Origin: an uncultured Bacteroidales bacterium
Lineage (GTDB): Bacteria; Bacteroidota; Bacteroidia; Bacteroidales; UBA932
Assembly (NCBI GenBank): GCA_946408295.1
Contig: CAMJRT010000069.1
Coordinates: 1-6,549 of the forward strand
Direction of reading: 5' to 3'
Length of the DNA: 6,549 nt
Positions 1 through 6,147 of this stretch are shown one piece after another (positions within the stretch are counted from its first letter, which is position 1; each line of letters opens with the position of its first letter). The notes under the pieces are model-generated. The model worked only from the letters and a program-made list of their open reading frames with translations, was not told the DNA's origin and made no database searches. Position numbers and translations under genes: made by a program.

Positions 1-750
1 CCGCATCACGGAGTAGAATTCCAGGTCTTCGTGGACTTTGGTCTTCTTGCGCAGGCCGGCCGTATCCACCAACATAAAATCATAGCCGAACTGATTGAAA
101 TGCGTCTCGATGGAGTCGCGGGTCGTGCCGGCCATCGGCGTGACGATGTTGCGCTCGGTGCCCAGCAGGGCGTTGGTCATCGAGGATTTGCCCACATTGG
201 GCTTGCCGACGATGGTCACGCGGGGCAAGTCGGGGAAGGAGGCCGCCTGCTCGTTTTCTTTCGGCAGGAATTTGACGATGGCGTCGAGCAAATCGCCCGT
301 TCCGCCGCCGTTGGCCGAAGAGATGCTGAATACTTCTTCGAAGCCCAGGGCATAGAACTGATAGACGTCGTACATCTTGTCGCCGGTATCGACTTTGTTG
401 ACGGCCAAGATGACTTTCTTGTTGCCGCGACGCAGGATATCGGCGATTTCCTGGTCGTAATCGGTGATGCCGGTCCGGGCTTCCACCATAAAGAGGACCA
501 GGTCGGACTCTTCGATGGCGAGCATCACCTGTTTGCGGATTTCTTCTTCAAAGATGTCGTCGCCGGAACTGGTGTAGCCACCGGTATCGACGACGGAAAA
601 TTCGTTGCCACACCATTCGCAGTGGCCATAATGGCGGTCGCGGGTCACGCCGGCCGTCTCATCGACGATGGCCTGGCGCATCCCGACCAGACGGTTGAAC
701 AGGGTGGACTTCCCGACATTGGGCCGTCCCACAATGGCTACAAGGCTCAT
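1..750 (-). CDS. der: Ribosome assembly GTPase Der (EngA), 3' end missing
   Basis: Der is a tandem GTPase that binds the maturing 50S ribosomal subunit and is usually essential. The window holds the first 250 codons; the family is usually about 435-490 residues. The first G domain shows P-loop GRPNVGKS (8-15), DTGG (55-58) and NKVD (118-121). An acidic/glycine linker leads to a second G domain with P-loop GKPNVGKS (182-189) and DTAG (229-232). Two near-identical P-loops in one chain are diagnostic of Der. The second NKxD motif and the KH-like C-terminal domain lie beyond the left edge. The start ATG gives MSLVAIVGRPNVGKS, with the P-loop at its usual distance from the N terminus. A C-x2-C pair (44 and 47) lies before DTGG; I know no role for it. 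The gene begins six bases after the stop of the small cysteine-rich gene upstream, so the two are probably cotranscribed. Confidence 0.97.
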   Translation of the reverse strand, partial: MSLVAIVGRPNVGKSTLFNRLVGMRQAIVDETAGVTRDRHYGHCEWCGNEFSVVDTGGYTSSGDDIFEEEIRKQVMLAIEESDLVLFMVEARTGITDYDQEIADILRRGNKKVILAVNKVDTGDKMYDVYQFYALGFEEVFSISSANGGGTGDLLDAIVKFLPKENEQAASFPDLPRVTIVGKPNVGKSSMTNALLGTERNIVTPMAGTTRDSIETHFNQFGYDFMLVDTAGLRKKTKVHEDLEFYSVMR

Positions 751-756
751 AATTCG

Positions 757-1005
757 TTAAATTATATGACACCCGCCGCAGTCGGTGCAACCGAGGTCGG
801 CGCAGGTGACTTTCTTCTTTCCGTGTCGTTGCCCCCACAGGCGCATTTCTTCCTCCTTGGCACAGCGGATGCCCCGTTTCTTCATTTCCACATTCGTAGA
901 AATCTCCGTATCCGGAAACTTCCCGTCCTTGCGAAACAGGATGCCCACGCACAGCCCCGCCACGCACAGGGCCACAACGGCTATACACAAGAGAAAAACT
1001 TTCAT
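757..1005 (-). CDS. Small single-pass membrane protein with cysteine-rich tail
   Basis: This 82-residue protein has one N-terminal hydrophobic segment (about 3-24), then a basic region reading FRKDGKFPDTEIS and MKKRGIRCAK. The tail ends in C68-x4-C73-x2-C76-x2-C79. There are eight cysteines in total (7, 14, 19, 48, 68, 73, 76, 79). The 'GKFP ... MKKRGI.C' stretch resembles a short membrane protein I recall as widespread in Bacteroidota, usually annotated only as hypothetical or 'membrane or secreted protein'. Size, one helix and clustered cysteines also recall NqrM (DUF539), the maturation factor of the Na+-pumping NADH:quinone reductase, but I cannot show homology. The tail could bind a metal or an Fe-S cluster; that is inference. 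The gene sits 18 bases after prs and six before der on the same strand, so it is probably cotranscribed with them. Codon-level integrity and the tight spacing support a real gene; its function is unknown. Confidence 0.85.
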   Translation of the reverse strand: MKVFLLCIAVVALCVAGLCVGILFRKDGKFPDTEISTNVEMKKRGIRCAKEEEMRLWGQRHGKKKVTCADLGCTDCGGCHII

Positions 1006-1023
1006 ACCAACGATGCCGGATTC

Positions 1024-1974
1024 CTAGTAAATCAGGTCTTTGCTGATGGACTCGTAGTTGTAGACATCGTGAATGATGTTGGCGAAGGTCTGCTCCATCC
1101 CGATGACGCTGATTTTTGACTTGTTCTTGTTGGGGTCGTTGCTGAGGGGAATGGTGTTGGACACGATGACTTCCTCCAGCACGCTCTCGGAAATGCGGTC
1201 ATAAGCCGGTCCGGAAAGGACGGCGTGGGTGGCGCAGGCCCGTACGCTCTTGGCGCCCATCTCCTTGAGGACGGCGGCGGCTTTGCACAGGGTGCCGGCC
1301 GTGTCGATCATATCGTCCACAATGATGATGTTCTTGCCTTCCACATCGCCGATGGCCGTAATCTTGTCCACGACGTTGGCTTTCGCGCGGGTCTTGTGGC
1401 AGATGATCACCGGGCACTCCAGGTACTTGGCATAGGCCTGGGCGCGTTTGGCACCGCCCATATCGGGGGCTGCGATGGCCAGGTCTTTGATTTTGAGGTT
1501 CTTCAAGTAGGGGAGGAAGACCGTGCTGGCATAAATGTGGACCACCGGGAAGTCGAAGAATCCCTGAATCTGGTCGGCGTGCAGGTCGCAGGTCATTACC
1601 ATATCCGCACCGGCCACGTGCAAGAGGTTGGCGGCGAGTTTGGCTCCGATGGAGACGCGGGGGCGGTCTTTGCGGTCCTGACGGGCCCAGCCGAAATAAG
1701 GCATCACGGCGATGACCTTGGAGGCGGATGCACGCTTGGCGGCGTCAATCATCAGCAGCAGTTCCATCAAATTGTCGGAAGGAGGGCAGGTGGATTGGAC
1801 GATGAATACGGTGCAGCCGCGCACGCTTTCTTTGTAGCAGGGTTGAATCTCGCCGTCGCTGAAGGTGTCGATGGAAACTTCGCCCAGTTTGACGCCCAAA
1901 AATTTGGCCACATTTTCCCCGAAATCGTGGGAATTGCGGCACGCGAAAATTTTCAAAGGATGTACGTTGTTCAT
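1024..1974 (-). CDS. prs: Ribose-phosphate pyrophosphokinase (PRPP synthase)
   Basis: Prs transfers pyrophosphate from ATP to ribose 5-phosphate to make PRPP, the precursor of purines, pyrimidines, NAD, histidine and tryptophan. It is cytosolic and normally hexameric. At 316 residues it has the usual bacterial class I length. Visible motifs are FSDGEI (38-43), the ATP-site segment YFGWARQDRKDRPR (93-106), the family signature DLHADQIQGFF (130-140), a catalytic flexible-loop region around K176-R177 to K198, and the PRPP/ribose-5-phosphate loop VDDMIDTAGT (219-228). The loop after MGG reads KRAQAYAKYL with HKTRAKANVV instead of the enterobacterial RxRAxxxAxxL/DKRRxxxN form; I believe this is normal in Bacteroidota. 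The start ATG gives the expected N terminus (MNNVHPLKIFACRNS). The gap to ysxC is 18 AT-rich bases with no Shine-Dalgarno that I can see, so prs is probably translated from the ysxC transcript. Confidence 0.97.
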   Translation of the reverse strand: MNNVHPLKIFACRNSHDFGENVAKFLGVKLGEVSIDTFSDGEIQPCYKESVRGCTVFIVQSTCPPSDNLMELLLMIDAAKRASASKVIAVMPYFGWARQDRKDRPRVSIGAKLAANLLHVAGADMVMTCDLHADQIQGFFDFPVVHIYASTVFLPYLKNLKIKDLAIAAPDMGGAKRAQAYAKYLECPVIICHKTRAKANVVDKITAIGDVEGKNIIIVDDMIDTAGTLCKAAAVLKEMGAKSVRACATHAVLSGPAYDRISESVLEEVIVSNTIPLSNDPNKNKSKISVIGMEQTFANIIHDVYNYESISKDLIY

Positions 1975-1992
1975 AGGAAAATTTTTATTGTT

Positions 1993-2598
1993 TTATTCTT
2001 TTGGCAAGGATTGGAGTACTTCGCCGATATATCCCAGGATATCTTCGCGTCCCAGACCCGTTTCGGCGGAGGATACGAACACCGGCGGCAGGCTCTCCCA
2101 ATGCTCCAGGATGGCCGCCTTGTTTTTTTCAACCTGCGCAGCCAGCACATTCGGACCGAGTTTGTCTCCCTTGGTGAAAATGATGGCGAAAGGAATCTGT
2201 CCTTCGCCCAATTCGAAAAGGAAGTCCATATCGATTTGTCCGATGTCGTGGCGCGAATCGATGAGTACGAAAAGCATCACGAGGTCGGGCGAGAGGGTGA
2301 TGTAGTTGCGGATGATCTGCTTGAGTTTCTTTTTGCCGGCTTCCGACATCTTGGCGTAGCCATAGCCAGGCAAATCCACCAGATACCAGTTCCGGTTGAT
2401 GAGAAAGTGGTTGACGAGGCGGGTTTTGCCCGGTTTGGAAGAAGTGAGAGCCAGGCCTTTTCGCTGGCAGAGCATATTGATGAGGGAGGATTTTCCCACA
2501 TTGGAACGCCCTATAAACGCAAATTCCGGGAAGGCCTGTTTGGGTCTTTCCGAGAGGGTGGTGCTGCTCCCCGAAAATAGTGCTTCCGTTATTTTCAT
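1993..2598 (-). CDS. ysxC: Ribosome biogenesis GTPase YsxC/EngB (YihA)
   Basis: EngB-family GTPases help late assembly of the 50S subunit and are often essential. With the start chosen here the protein has 201 residues, the normal size. Motifs are G1 GRSNVGKSS (30-38), G2 GKTR (57-60), G3 DLPGYGYA (75-82, the EngB hallmark), G4 TKGDK (142-146) and G5 SSAETGLG (176-183). An in-frame ATG at 2635-2637 would add 13 residues. I prefer the ATG at 2596-2598: MKITEALFSG matches the usual N terminus, and the extra codons would run straight through a strong promoter match at 2607-2638. That promoter leaves only eight bases between its TAnnTTTG box and the ATG, implying a leaderless or nearly leaderless mRNA. 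tsaE lies upstream on the same strand, prs follows 18 bases downstream. Confidence 0.96.
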   Translation of the reverse strand: MKITEALFSGSSTTLSERPKQAFPEFAFIGRSNVGKSSLINMLCQRKGLALTSSKPGKTRLVNHFLINRNWYLVDLPGYGYAKMSEAGKKKLKQIIRNYITLSPDLVMLFVLIDSRHDIGQIDMDFLFELGEGQIPFAIIFTKGDKLGPNVLAAQVEKNKAAILEHWESLPPVFVSSAETGLGREDILGYIGEVLQSLPKE

Positions 2599-2606
2599 CC
2601 GCGATG

Positions 2607-2638
2607 CAAAGATACGAGCAAGCCGAGAGAAAAGCAAA
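2607..2638 (-). promoter_or_regulatory. Bacteroidota-type promoter for ysxC-prs
   Basis: Read on the minus strand, TTTG (2635-2638) is followed after 20 bases by TATCTTTG (2607-2614). This fits the known Bacteroidota housekeeping consensus TTTG, 19-21 bases, TAnnTTTG, at every fixed position. The initiation site expected a few bases further falls at about 2599-2603, at or just before the ysxC ATG. The promoter would let ysxC, prs and the downstream genes be transcribed independently of mrp-asnA-tsaE. The upstream box lies inside an 18-base palindrome. Confidence 0.72.
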
Positions 2639-2649
2639 TTTATTTGCTT
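2632..2649. repeat. Perfect 8-base inverted repeat over the ysxC promoter
   Basis: AAGCAAAT, a two-base centre (TT), then ATTTGCTT form a perfect 18-base dyad just downstream of the tsaE stop. The left arm contains the upstream box of the ysxC promoter. It could be an operator for a dimeric regulator. It could instead be a weak terminator for tsaE transcripts, because on the minus strand it is followed by TTCTCT. The stem is AT-rich with a very tight loop, so strong termination is doubtful. It may also be chance in an AT-rich gap. Confidence 0.4.
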
Positions 2650-2659
2650 ATCCGGAGGC

Positions 2660-3100
2660 TTAATGCAAACTGCGGGTTCCGTCGGGCAGGACTTCGAGGT
2701 GGACGGCGAGGGTCTCTTCGGGAAGGAGGTCTTCGATGACTTCCGGCCATTCCATCAGGCAGAGGCAGCCGCTGTCGAGATAGTCGTACAGTCCGATATC
2801 AAGGGCTTCGCGACTGCTTTTCAGCCGATAGAAATCAAAATGATAGAAGAGGTTTCCGTCGGGGAGGCGGTATTCGTTGACGAGGGTGAAGGTGGGGGAA
2901 CAGACGGGGTCTTCCACGCCCAGAACCTTGCACAGGGCCGCCGTGAAGGTGGTTTTGCCTGCGCCCATCGAACCGTAGAGCGCAATGAGACGTTCGGAGC
3001 CGATGGCCTGCAAAAATTCTTGGGCCGCCCGCTCCAAATCCTCCGTTGAAGCAATCGTAATCTGAGTCCCGAGCGATTTCATCTGTTCGGTATTTGGCAT
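2660..3100 (-). CDS. tsaE: tRNA t6A37 biosynthesis ATPase TsaE
   Basis: TsaE is the small P-loop ATPase that works with TsaB and TsaD to place threonylcarbamoyl on A37 of ANN-reading tRNAs. The protein has 146 residues, within the family range. It shows Walker A GSMGAGKT (43-50), the family block SPTFTLVNEY (68-77), HFDFYRL (87-93) and the EWPE motif (117-120). The start ATG directly abuts the asnA stop (TAAATG, no gap), which suggests translational coupling. A second in-frame ATG six codons in (MKSLGTQ) is also possible and would still leave a complete protein. No partner genes tsaB, tsaC or tsaD are in the window. Confidence 0.95.
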   Translation of the reverse strand: MPNTEQMKSLGTQITIASTEDLERAAQEFLQAIGSERLIALYGSMGAGKTTFTAALCKVLGVEDPVCSPTFTLVNEYRLPDGNLFYHFDFYRLKSSREALDIGLYDYLDSGCLCLMEWPEVIEDLLPEETLAVHLEVLPDGTRSLH

Positions 3101-4171
3101 TTACACCAGTTCAATGCCGGCCCGGGCGCAGGTGCGGCGCATTTCTTCCGGCCAGATGCTGGACTGAATCTCGCCGATGTGGGCCTTGCGCAGCAGGAAC
3201 ATACACAGGCGGGATTGGCCGACGCCGCCGCCGATGGTGTAGGGGAGTTCGCCGGCGAGGAGCCGCTTGTGGAAATACAGGTCGGCCTTCCATTCCTGAT
3301 CCCGGAGTTTGAGTTGGCGGCGCATCGCCTCTTCATCCACACGGATGCCCATACTGGACACCTCGAATGCACTTTCCAGCACGGGATTCCAGAGCAGGAT
3401 GTCTCCGTTGAGGCCTTTGTATTCCGCTTCGCTCCCGATTTGGAATCCGGCAGGACCTTCGCCGTTGGGCGTGCTCCAGTCGTCATAGTCGGCGGCACGG
3501 CCGTCGTGGATGGTGCCGTCGGAAAGCTGTCCGCCGATGCCGATGATGAACACAGCCTTGTGTTCCTTGACGATGGCCAGTTCGCGTTCTTTGGCGTTGA
3601 GGCCCGGATAGCGTTGCAGAAGTTCCTCGGCGTGAATGAAGTAGATGTCATCGGGCAGCATCGGCACAATCTGAGGAAATTCCACATAGAGTTTGTTTTC
3701 CGTCACTTTGATGGCCTCGTAGATGCGGCGGACGGTCCTTTTGAGGTAGTCCAGCGTGCGGTCTTCCTTGCGGATGACTTTCTCCCAGTCCCACTGGTCC
3801 ACATAGATGGAGTGGATATTGTCCAATTCCTCGTCGGGACGAAGGGCGTTCATATCGGTGTAGATGCCCCGGCCGGGCTGGATGCCCATTTCTCCGAGTT
3901 TGAGCCTTTTCCACTTGGCCAGCGAGTGGACGACTTCGGCCTGCTGCTCGTTCATGTCCTTGATGGGGAAACGGACGGGGCGCTCGATGGAGTTGAGGTC
4001 GTCGTTGACGCCCGTTCCGGTCATCACAATCATCGGGGCGGTCACGCGCAGCAGGGCGAGTTGGGCGGAAAGGTTGGTCTGGAACATATCCTTGACGGCT
4101 TTGATGGCCTTTTCCGTGCTTTCCACCGAACCCAGCAGGTTCTTGTAATTCTTCGGGAGATAGAGGGACAT
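3101..4171 (-). CDS. asnA: Aspartate-ammonia ligase (asparagine synthetase A)
   Basis: AsnA makes asparagine from aspartate, ATP and free ammonia through an aspartyl-AMP intermediate; its fold is that of class II aminoacyl-tRNA synthetases. At 356 residues it is slightly longer than the E. coli enzyme (330). Conserved blocks are VHSLAKWKR (81-89), ALRPDE (109-114), YVDQWDWE (123-130), DYDDWSTP (228-235), GLNGDILLWNPVLE (253-266), SSMGIRVD (272-279) and the C-terminal ATP-site motif GGGVGQSR (314-321). The extra length comes mainly from the N terminus and from a segment of roughly 14 residues (about 238-252) between DDWSTP and GLNGD. The ammonia-dependent form, rather than glutamine-dependent AsnB, suits an ammonia-rich habitat such as a gut, but that is inference. 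It follows mrp after a 67-base gap and abuts tsaE. Confidence 0.98.
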   Translation of the reverse strand: MSLYLPKNYKNLLGSVESTEKAIKAVKDMFQTNLSAQLALLRVTAPMIVMTGTGVNDDLNSIERPVRFPIKDMNEQQAEVVHSLAKWKRLKLGEMGIQPGRGIYTDMNALRPDEELDNIHSIYVDQWDWEKVIRKEDRTLDYLKRTVRRIYEAIKVTENKLYVEFPQIVPMLPDDIYFIHAEELLQRYPGLNAKERELAIVKEHKAVFIIGIGGQLSDGTIHDGRAADYDDWSTPNGEGPAGFQIGSEAEYKGLNGDILLWNPVLESAFEVSSMGIRVDEEAMRRQLKLRDQEWKADLYFHKRLLAGELPYTIGGGVGQSRLCMFLLRKAHIGEIQSSIWPEEMRRTCARAGIELV

Positions 4172-4194
4172 AATAATCTTGACTTTTCGGGCTG

Positions 4195-4202
4195 CGAAGT
4201 TA
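4195..4202 (-). promoter_or_regulatory. Possible weak -7 box before asnA
   Basis: On the minus strand TAACTTCG, 23 bases before the asnA ATG, matches TAnnTTTG with one mismatch. The surrounding TTTTTTGTAACTTCGCAGCC context resembles Bacteroidota promoter regions. I see no TTTG at the proper distance upstream, so this may be a weak promoter or no promoter. Without it, asnA would depend on read-through from mrp. Confidence 0.3.
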
Positions 4203-4238
4203 CAAAAAATTTCGTTTTTGGAGGCGGGTGGCGTGGTT

Positions 4239-5306
4239 TTAGCCCAGTTCGCCGGTCAAGGAACGGGCGAGGTCGAGGTAATAGGCACCGGCTCCTTCGT
4301 CGCGCAAGGCGGCGGGTTCACCCTGGTCCGCCCCTTCGCGTATGCTTTGGATGAGGGGAATCTGTCCCAGCAGGGGAAGTCCGTATTTTTCGGCCATCTT
4401 CTTGCCGCCGTCCTTGCCGAAAATGTAGTATTTGTGGTCGGGCAGTTCGGCGGGCGTGAACCAGGCCATATTCTCGACCAGTCCGAATACGGGTTTGTTC
4501 ACATTCTCGTTGAGGAACATATTGACGCCCTTTTCCACATCGGCGAGGGCGATGTCCTGGGGCGTACTGACGATGATGGCGCCTTCCATCGGGATGTCGT
4601 GAACCAGGCTGATGTGGATGTCGCCGGTGCCGGGAGGCATATCAATCAGCAGGAAGTCCAATTCGCCCCAGCGCACCTGTAAAATCATTTGCTTGAGAGC
4701 GTTGCAGGCCATCGGCCCGCGCCAGATCAGGGCTTGCTCCGGGGCGGCGAAATAGCCGATGGACATCCATTTCACCCCGTATTTCTCAATCGGGAGAATG
4801 ATTTCTTTTTCCTCTCCGTCCGCGTTCTGCTCCAGCATCGCTTCGGGGGCGGCGCCTTCGGTCTGCGTCATTTTGGGGACGGACGGCCCATAGACATCCG
4901 CATCCGCCAGACCGACTTTGTAGCCCAGACGGGCCAGTGCTACGGCCAGGTTGACGGCGACGGTGGATTTGCCCACGCCACCCTTTCCGGAAGCGATGCC
5001 GATGATGTGACGAACCTTTTCTACCTCTTCGGTGCCCAGGTTCAGCCCCGCTTTTTGGGGCTTGGGCTCCTCTTTGACAATCGTTTCCACCAAAATCTCG
5101 ACTCCTTTGCCCAGGTGGCGGATGAGGGCCGCCTTGCAACTGCCGATAAGGTATTCGGCCAGCGGGTCGCGGTGCTTGGGAAAAGCCAGCACGACCACCA
5201 CTTTGTTTCCGTCCCTGCGGGCCCGGTCCACCATCCCGAGTTCCACGATGTTGCGGTCGCCCTTGGCGGGATGCTCCACTTCTCTTAAAATATCCAGGAT
5301 TTCCAT
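4239..5306 (-). CDS. mrp: Mrp/ApbC-family iron-sulfur P-loop ATPase, lacking the CxxC
   Basis: Mrp/ApbC/NBP35-type proteins are dimeric P-loop ATPases that carry and deliver Fe-S clusters to apoproteins in the cytosol. This 355-residue protein has an N-terminal MIP18 (DUF59) domain (about 1-80, with the VELGMV block at 21-26) and then the Mrp ATPase. The ATPase shows the deviant Walker A GKGGVGKS (107-114), ADADVYGPS (134-142), WRGPM (195-199) and DMPPGTGD (222-229). The canonical scaffold motif C-x2-C after the 'VENM' block is absent: the sequence reads VENMAWFTPAELPDHKYYIF (277-296). The only cysteines are C57 and C201. I recall the same substitution in other Bacteroidota Mrp proteins, so it is probably lineage-typical rather than a defect. 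The gene heads the minus-strand cluster and has a well-formed promoter 30-60 bases upstream. Confidence 0.96.
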   Translation of the reverse strand: MEILDILREVEHPAKGDRNIVELGMVDRARRDGNKVVVVLAFPKHRDPLAEYLIGSCKAALIRHLGKGVEILVETIVKEEPKPQKAGLNLGTEEVEKVRHIIGIASGKGGVGKSTVAVNLAVALARLGYKVGLADADVYGPSVPKMTQTEGAAPEAMLEQNADGEEKEIILPIEKYGVKWMSIGYFAAPEQALIWRGPMACNALKQMILQVRWGELDFLLIDMPPGTGDIHISLVHDIPMEGAIIVSTPQDIALADVEKGVNMFLNENVNKPVFGLVENMAWFTPAELPDHKYYIFGKDGGKKMAEKYGLPLLGQIPLIQSIREGADQGEPAALRDEGAGAYYLDLARSLTGELG

Positions 5307-5334
5307 TTGGAAAAGTTTAAAATCAAAATCTCTG

Positions 5335-5365
5335 CAAAATTATAAAATCGCGAAGAAATATCAAA
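5335..5365 (-). promoter_or_regulatory. Bacteroidota-type promoter for mrp
   Basis: Read on the minus strand, TTTG (5362-5365) is followed after 19 bases by TAATTTTG (5335-5342), fitting the TTTG-N19-21-TAnnTTTG consensus. The box ends 28 bases before the mrp ATG, giving a leader of about 20-25 bases. The promoter lies back to back with that of the lipoprotein gene on the other strand. Confidence 0.7.
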
Positions 5366-5378
5366 TGCATAATATTTG

Positions 5379-5386
5379 TATATTTG
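5379..5386 (+). promoter_or_regulatory. Probable -7 box of the lipoprotein gene promoter
   Basis: TATATTTG matches TAnnTTTG exactly and ends 26 bases before the lipoprotein ATG, leaving a leader of about 20 bases. I see no TTTG at 19-21 bases upstream (about 5354-5359), so this promoter is weaker by consensus than the divergent mrp promoter and may need an activator or tolerate a poor upstream box. Confidence 0.5.
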
Positions 5387-5412
5387 CAAAAGTAACCAAA
5401 ATACGATGCACA

Positions 5413-6141
5413 ATGAAAAAGTTCATTTTTCCTTTTTTGATGATGGCCGTGTTGCCTTTCGCATTTCTTTCCTGCAAAAAGGACAATAGCGGTACAGGCG
5501 AGTTGTCCTATGTGTACCTTAATACGGCTCCTGCAGAGGAAATCACTCCTGTTTCCGCCAAATTGATGGCAGATGTGAAGTTCAAGAATTTCACCGCAAA
5601 AGGGTTGATGGAATTGAAATTCTATTATTGCCAGAGCGATACGCCGGTAGATAGGTATGATATGTATGAACTGGGAGATGTGACTCCGGTTAAAACGTAT
5701 GACATCGGAGATGGAAAATTCGGCATTATCGTCGAAAATCTTACACCGGGCAAGGAGTACTACTTTATGCCGCATCTGTCCGTGATGGGGGTCTCGTTGG
5801 TGGCGGAAGTGCTGCATTTCAAAACGCAGGATTTCTGCGCGACCATCGAGGTGAAGGCGATTTTACCAAGCGGAGCTACCGTGGATGCGATGGCCGTGTT
5901 GACAGCGGAACAAAAGGCGAAAGCCAAGGTGGGCGTCGAGTGGACGGATACTGATTTTGGTGATGTGCAGAATATACATCGTCAATACATCGATATGGCG
6001 GATCTTCACGCCGACGGCTCTTACAGTTACAACCTCACCGGTTTGACTCCCGACACCCGGTATTGGGTCCGCGCGGTGGTCAGTATGGATGGCAAGGCTC
6101 ATTATGCCAACACGTTAGAATTCAAAACCAATGTGGAGTAG
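5413..6141 (+). CDS. Lipoprotein with two fibronectin type III-like repeats
   Basis: I do not recognise a named family. The 242-residue product begins with a short basic and hydrophobic signal peptide (1-20) ending in a lipobox, AFLS-C21, so it should be lipidated on C21. KKDNSG follows, which may weakly resemble the acidic export signal for surface lipoproteins. The rest forms two similar beta-rich units (about 33-140 and 141-242). Each ends the same way: GKFGIIVENLTPGKEYYFM (101-119) against GSYSYNLTGLTPDTRYWV (202-219), then LHFKTQ (134-139) against LEFKTN (235-240). The LTPxxxY pattern is typical of fibronectin type III-like domains. The start at 5413 is chosen for the signal peptide; the frame is open further upstream, but that part overlaps mrp and the promoter. 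The gene is visibly AT-richer than its neighbours, hinting at fast evolution or acquisition. menG follows six bases after its stop. A cell-envelope binding or structural role is a guess. Confidence 0.88.
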   Translation: MKKFIFPFLMMAVLPFAFLSCKKDNSGTGELSYVYLNTAPAEEITPVSAKLMADVKFKNFTAKGLMELKFYYCQSDTPVDRYDMYELGDVTPVKTYDIGDGKFGIIVENLTPGKEYYFMPHLSVMGVSLVAEVLHFKTQDFCATIEVKAILPSGATVDAMAVLTAEQKAKAKVGVEWTDTDFGDVQNIHRQYIDMADLHADGSYSYNLTGLTPDTRYWVRAVVSMDGKAHYANTLEFKTNVE

Positions 6142-6147
6142 CGTGCG

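Noticed and set aside
31..1119. Plus-strand open frame (362 codons) opposite der and the small membrane protein gene
   Set aside because: It is a shadow of genes whose motifs are clear on the minus strand; its composition is typical of antisense translation.
1225..2580. Long plus-strand open frame (451 codons) opposite prs and ysxC
   Set aside because: It lies wholly opposite two unmistakable genes. Its product is a low-complexity His/Gly/Asp-rich chain with no motif, as expected from the antisense of GC-rich coding DNA.
2599..2637. Thirteen-residue N-terminal extension of YsxC
   Set aside because: It is not like the family N terminus and overlaps the promoter match, so the ATG at 2596-2598 is preferred.
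4204..4221. Possible terminator after mrp (CAAAAA/TTTTTG arms)
   Set aside because: The stem is only six A-T dominated pairs with no GC core, so it would not form a stable terminator hairpin; read-through into asnA is more likely.
3179..4354. Long plus-strand open frame (391 codons) opposite asnA
   Set aside because: It is antisense to a fully conserved enzyme, runs through the asnA-mrp gap without any start signal, and has no recognisable domain.
5032..5412. Upstream extension of the lipoprotein frame
   Set aside because: It is opposite mrp and crosses both promoters, and the signal peptide with lipobox begins only at 5413.
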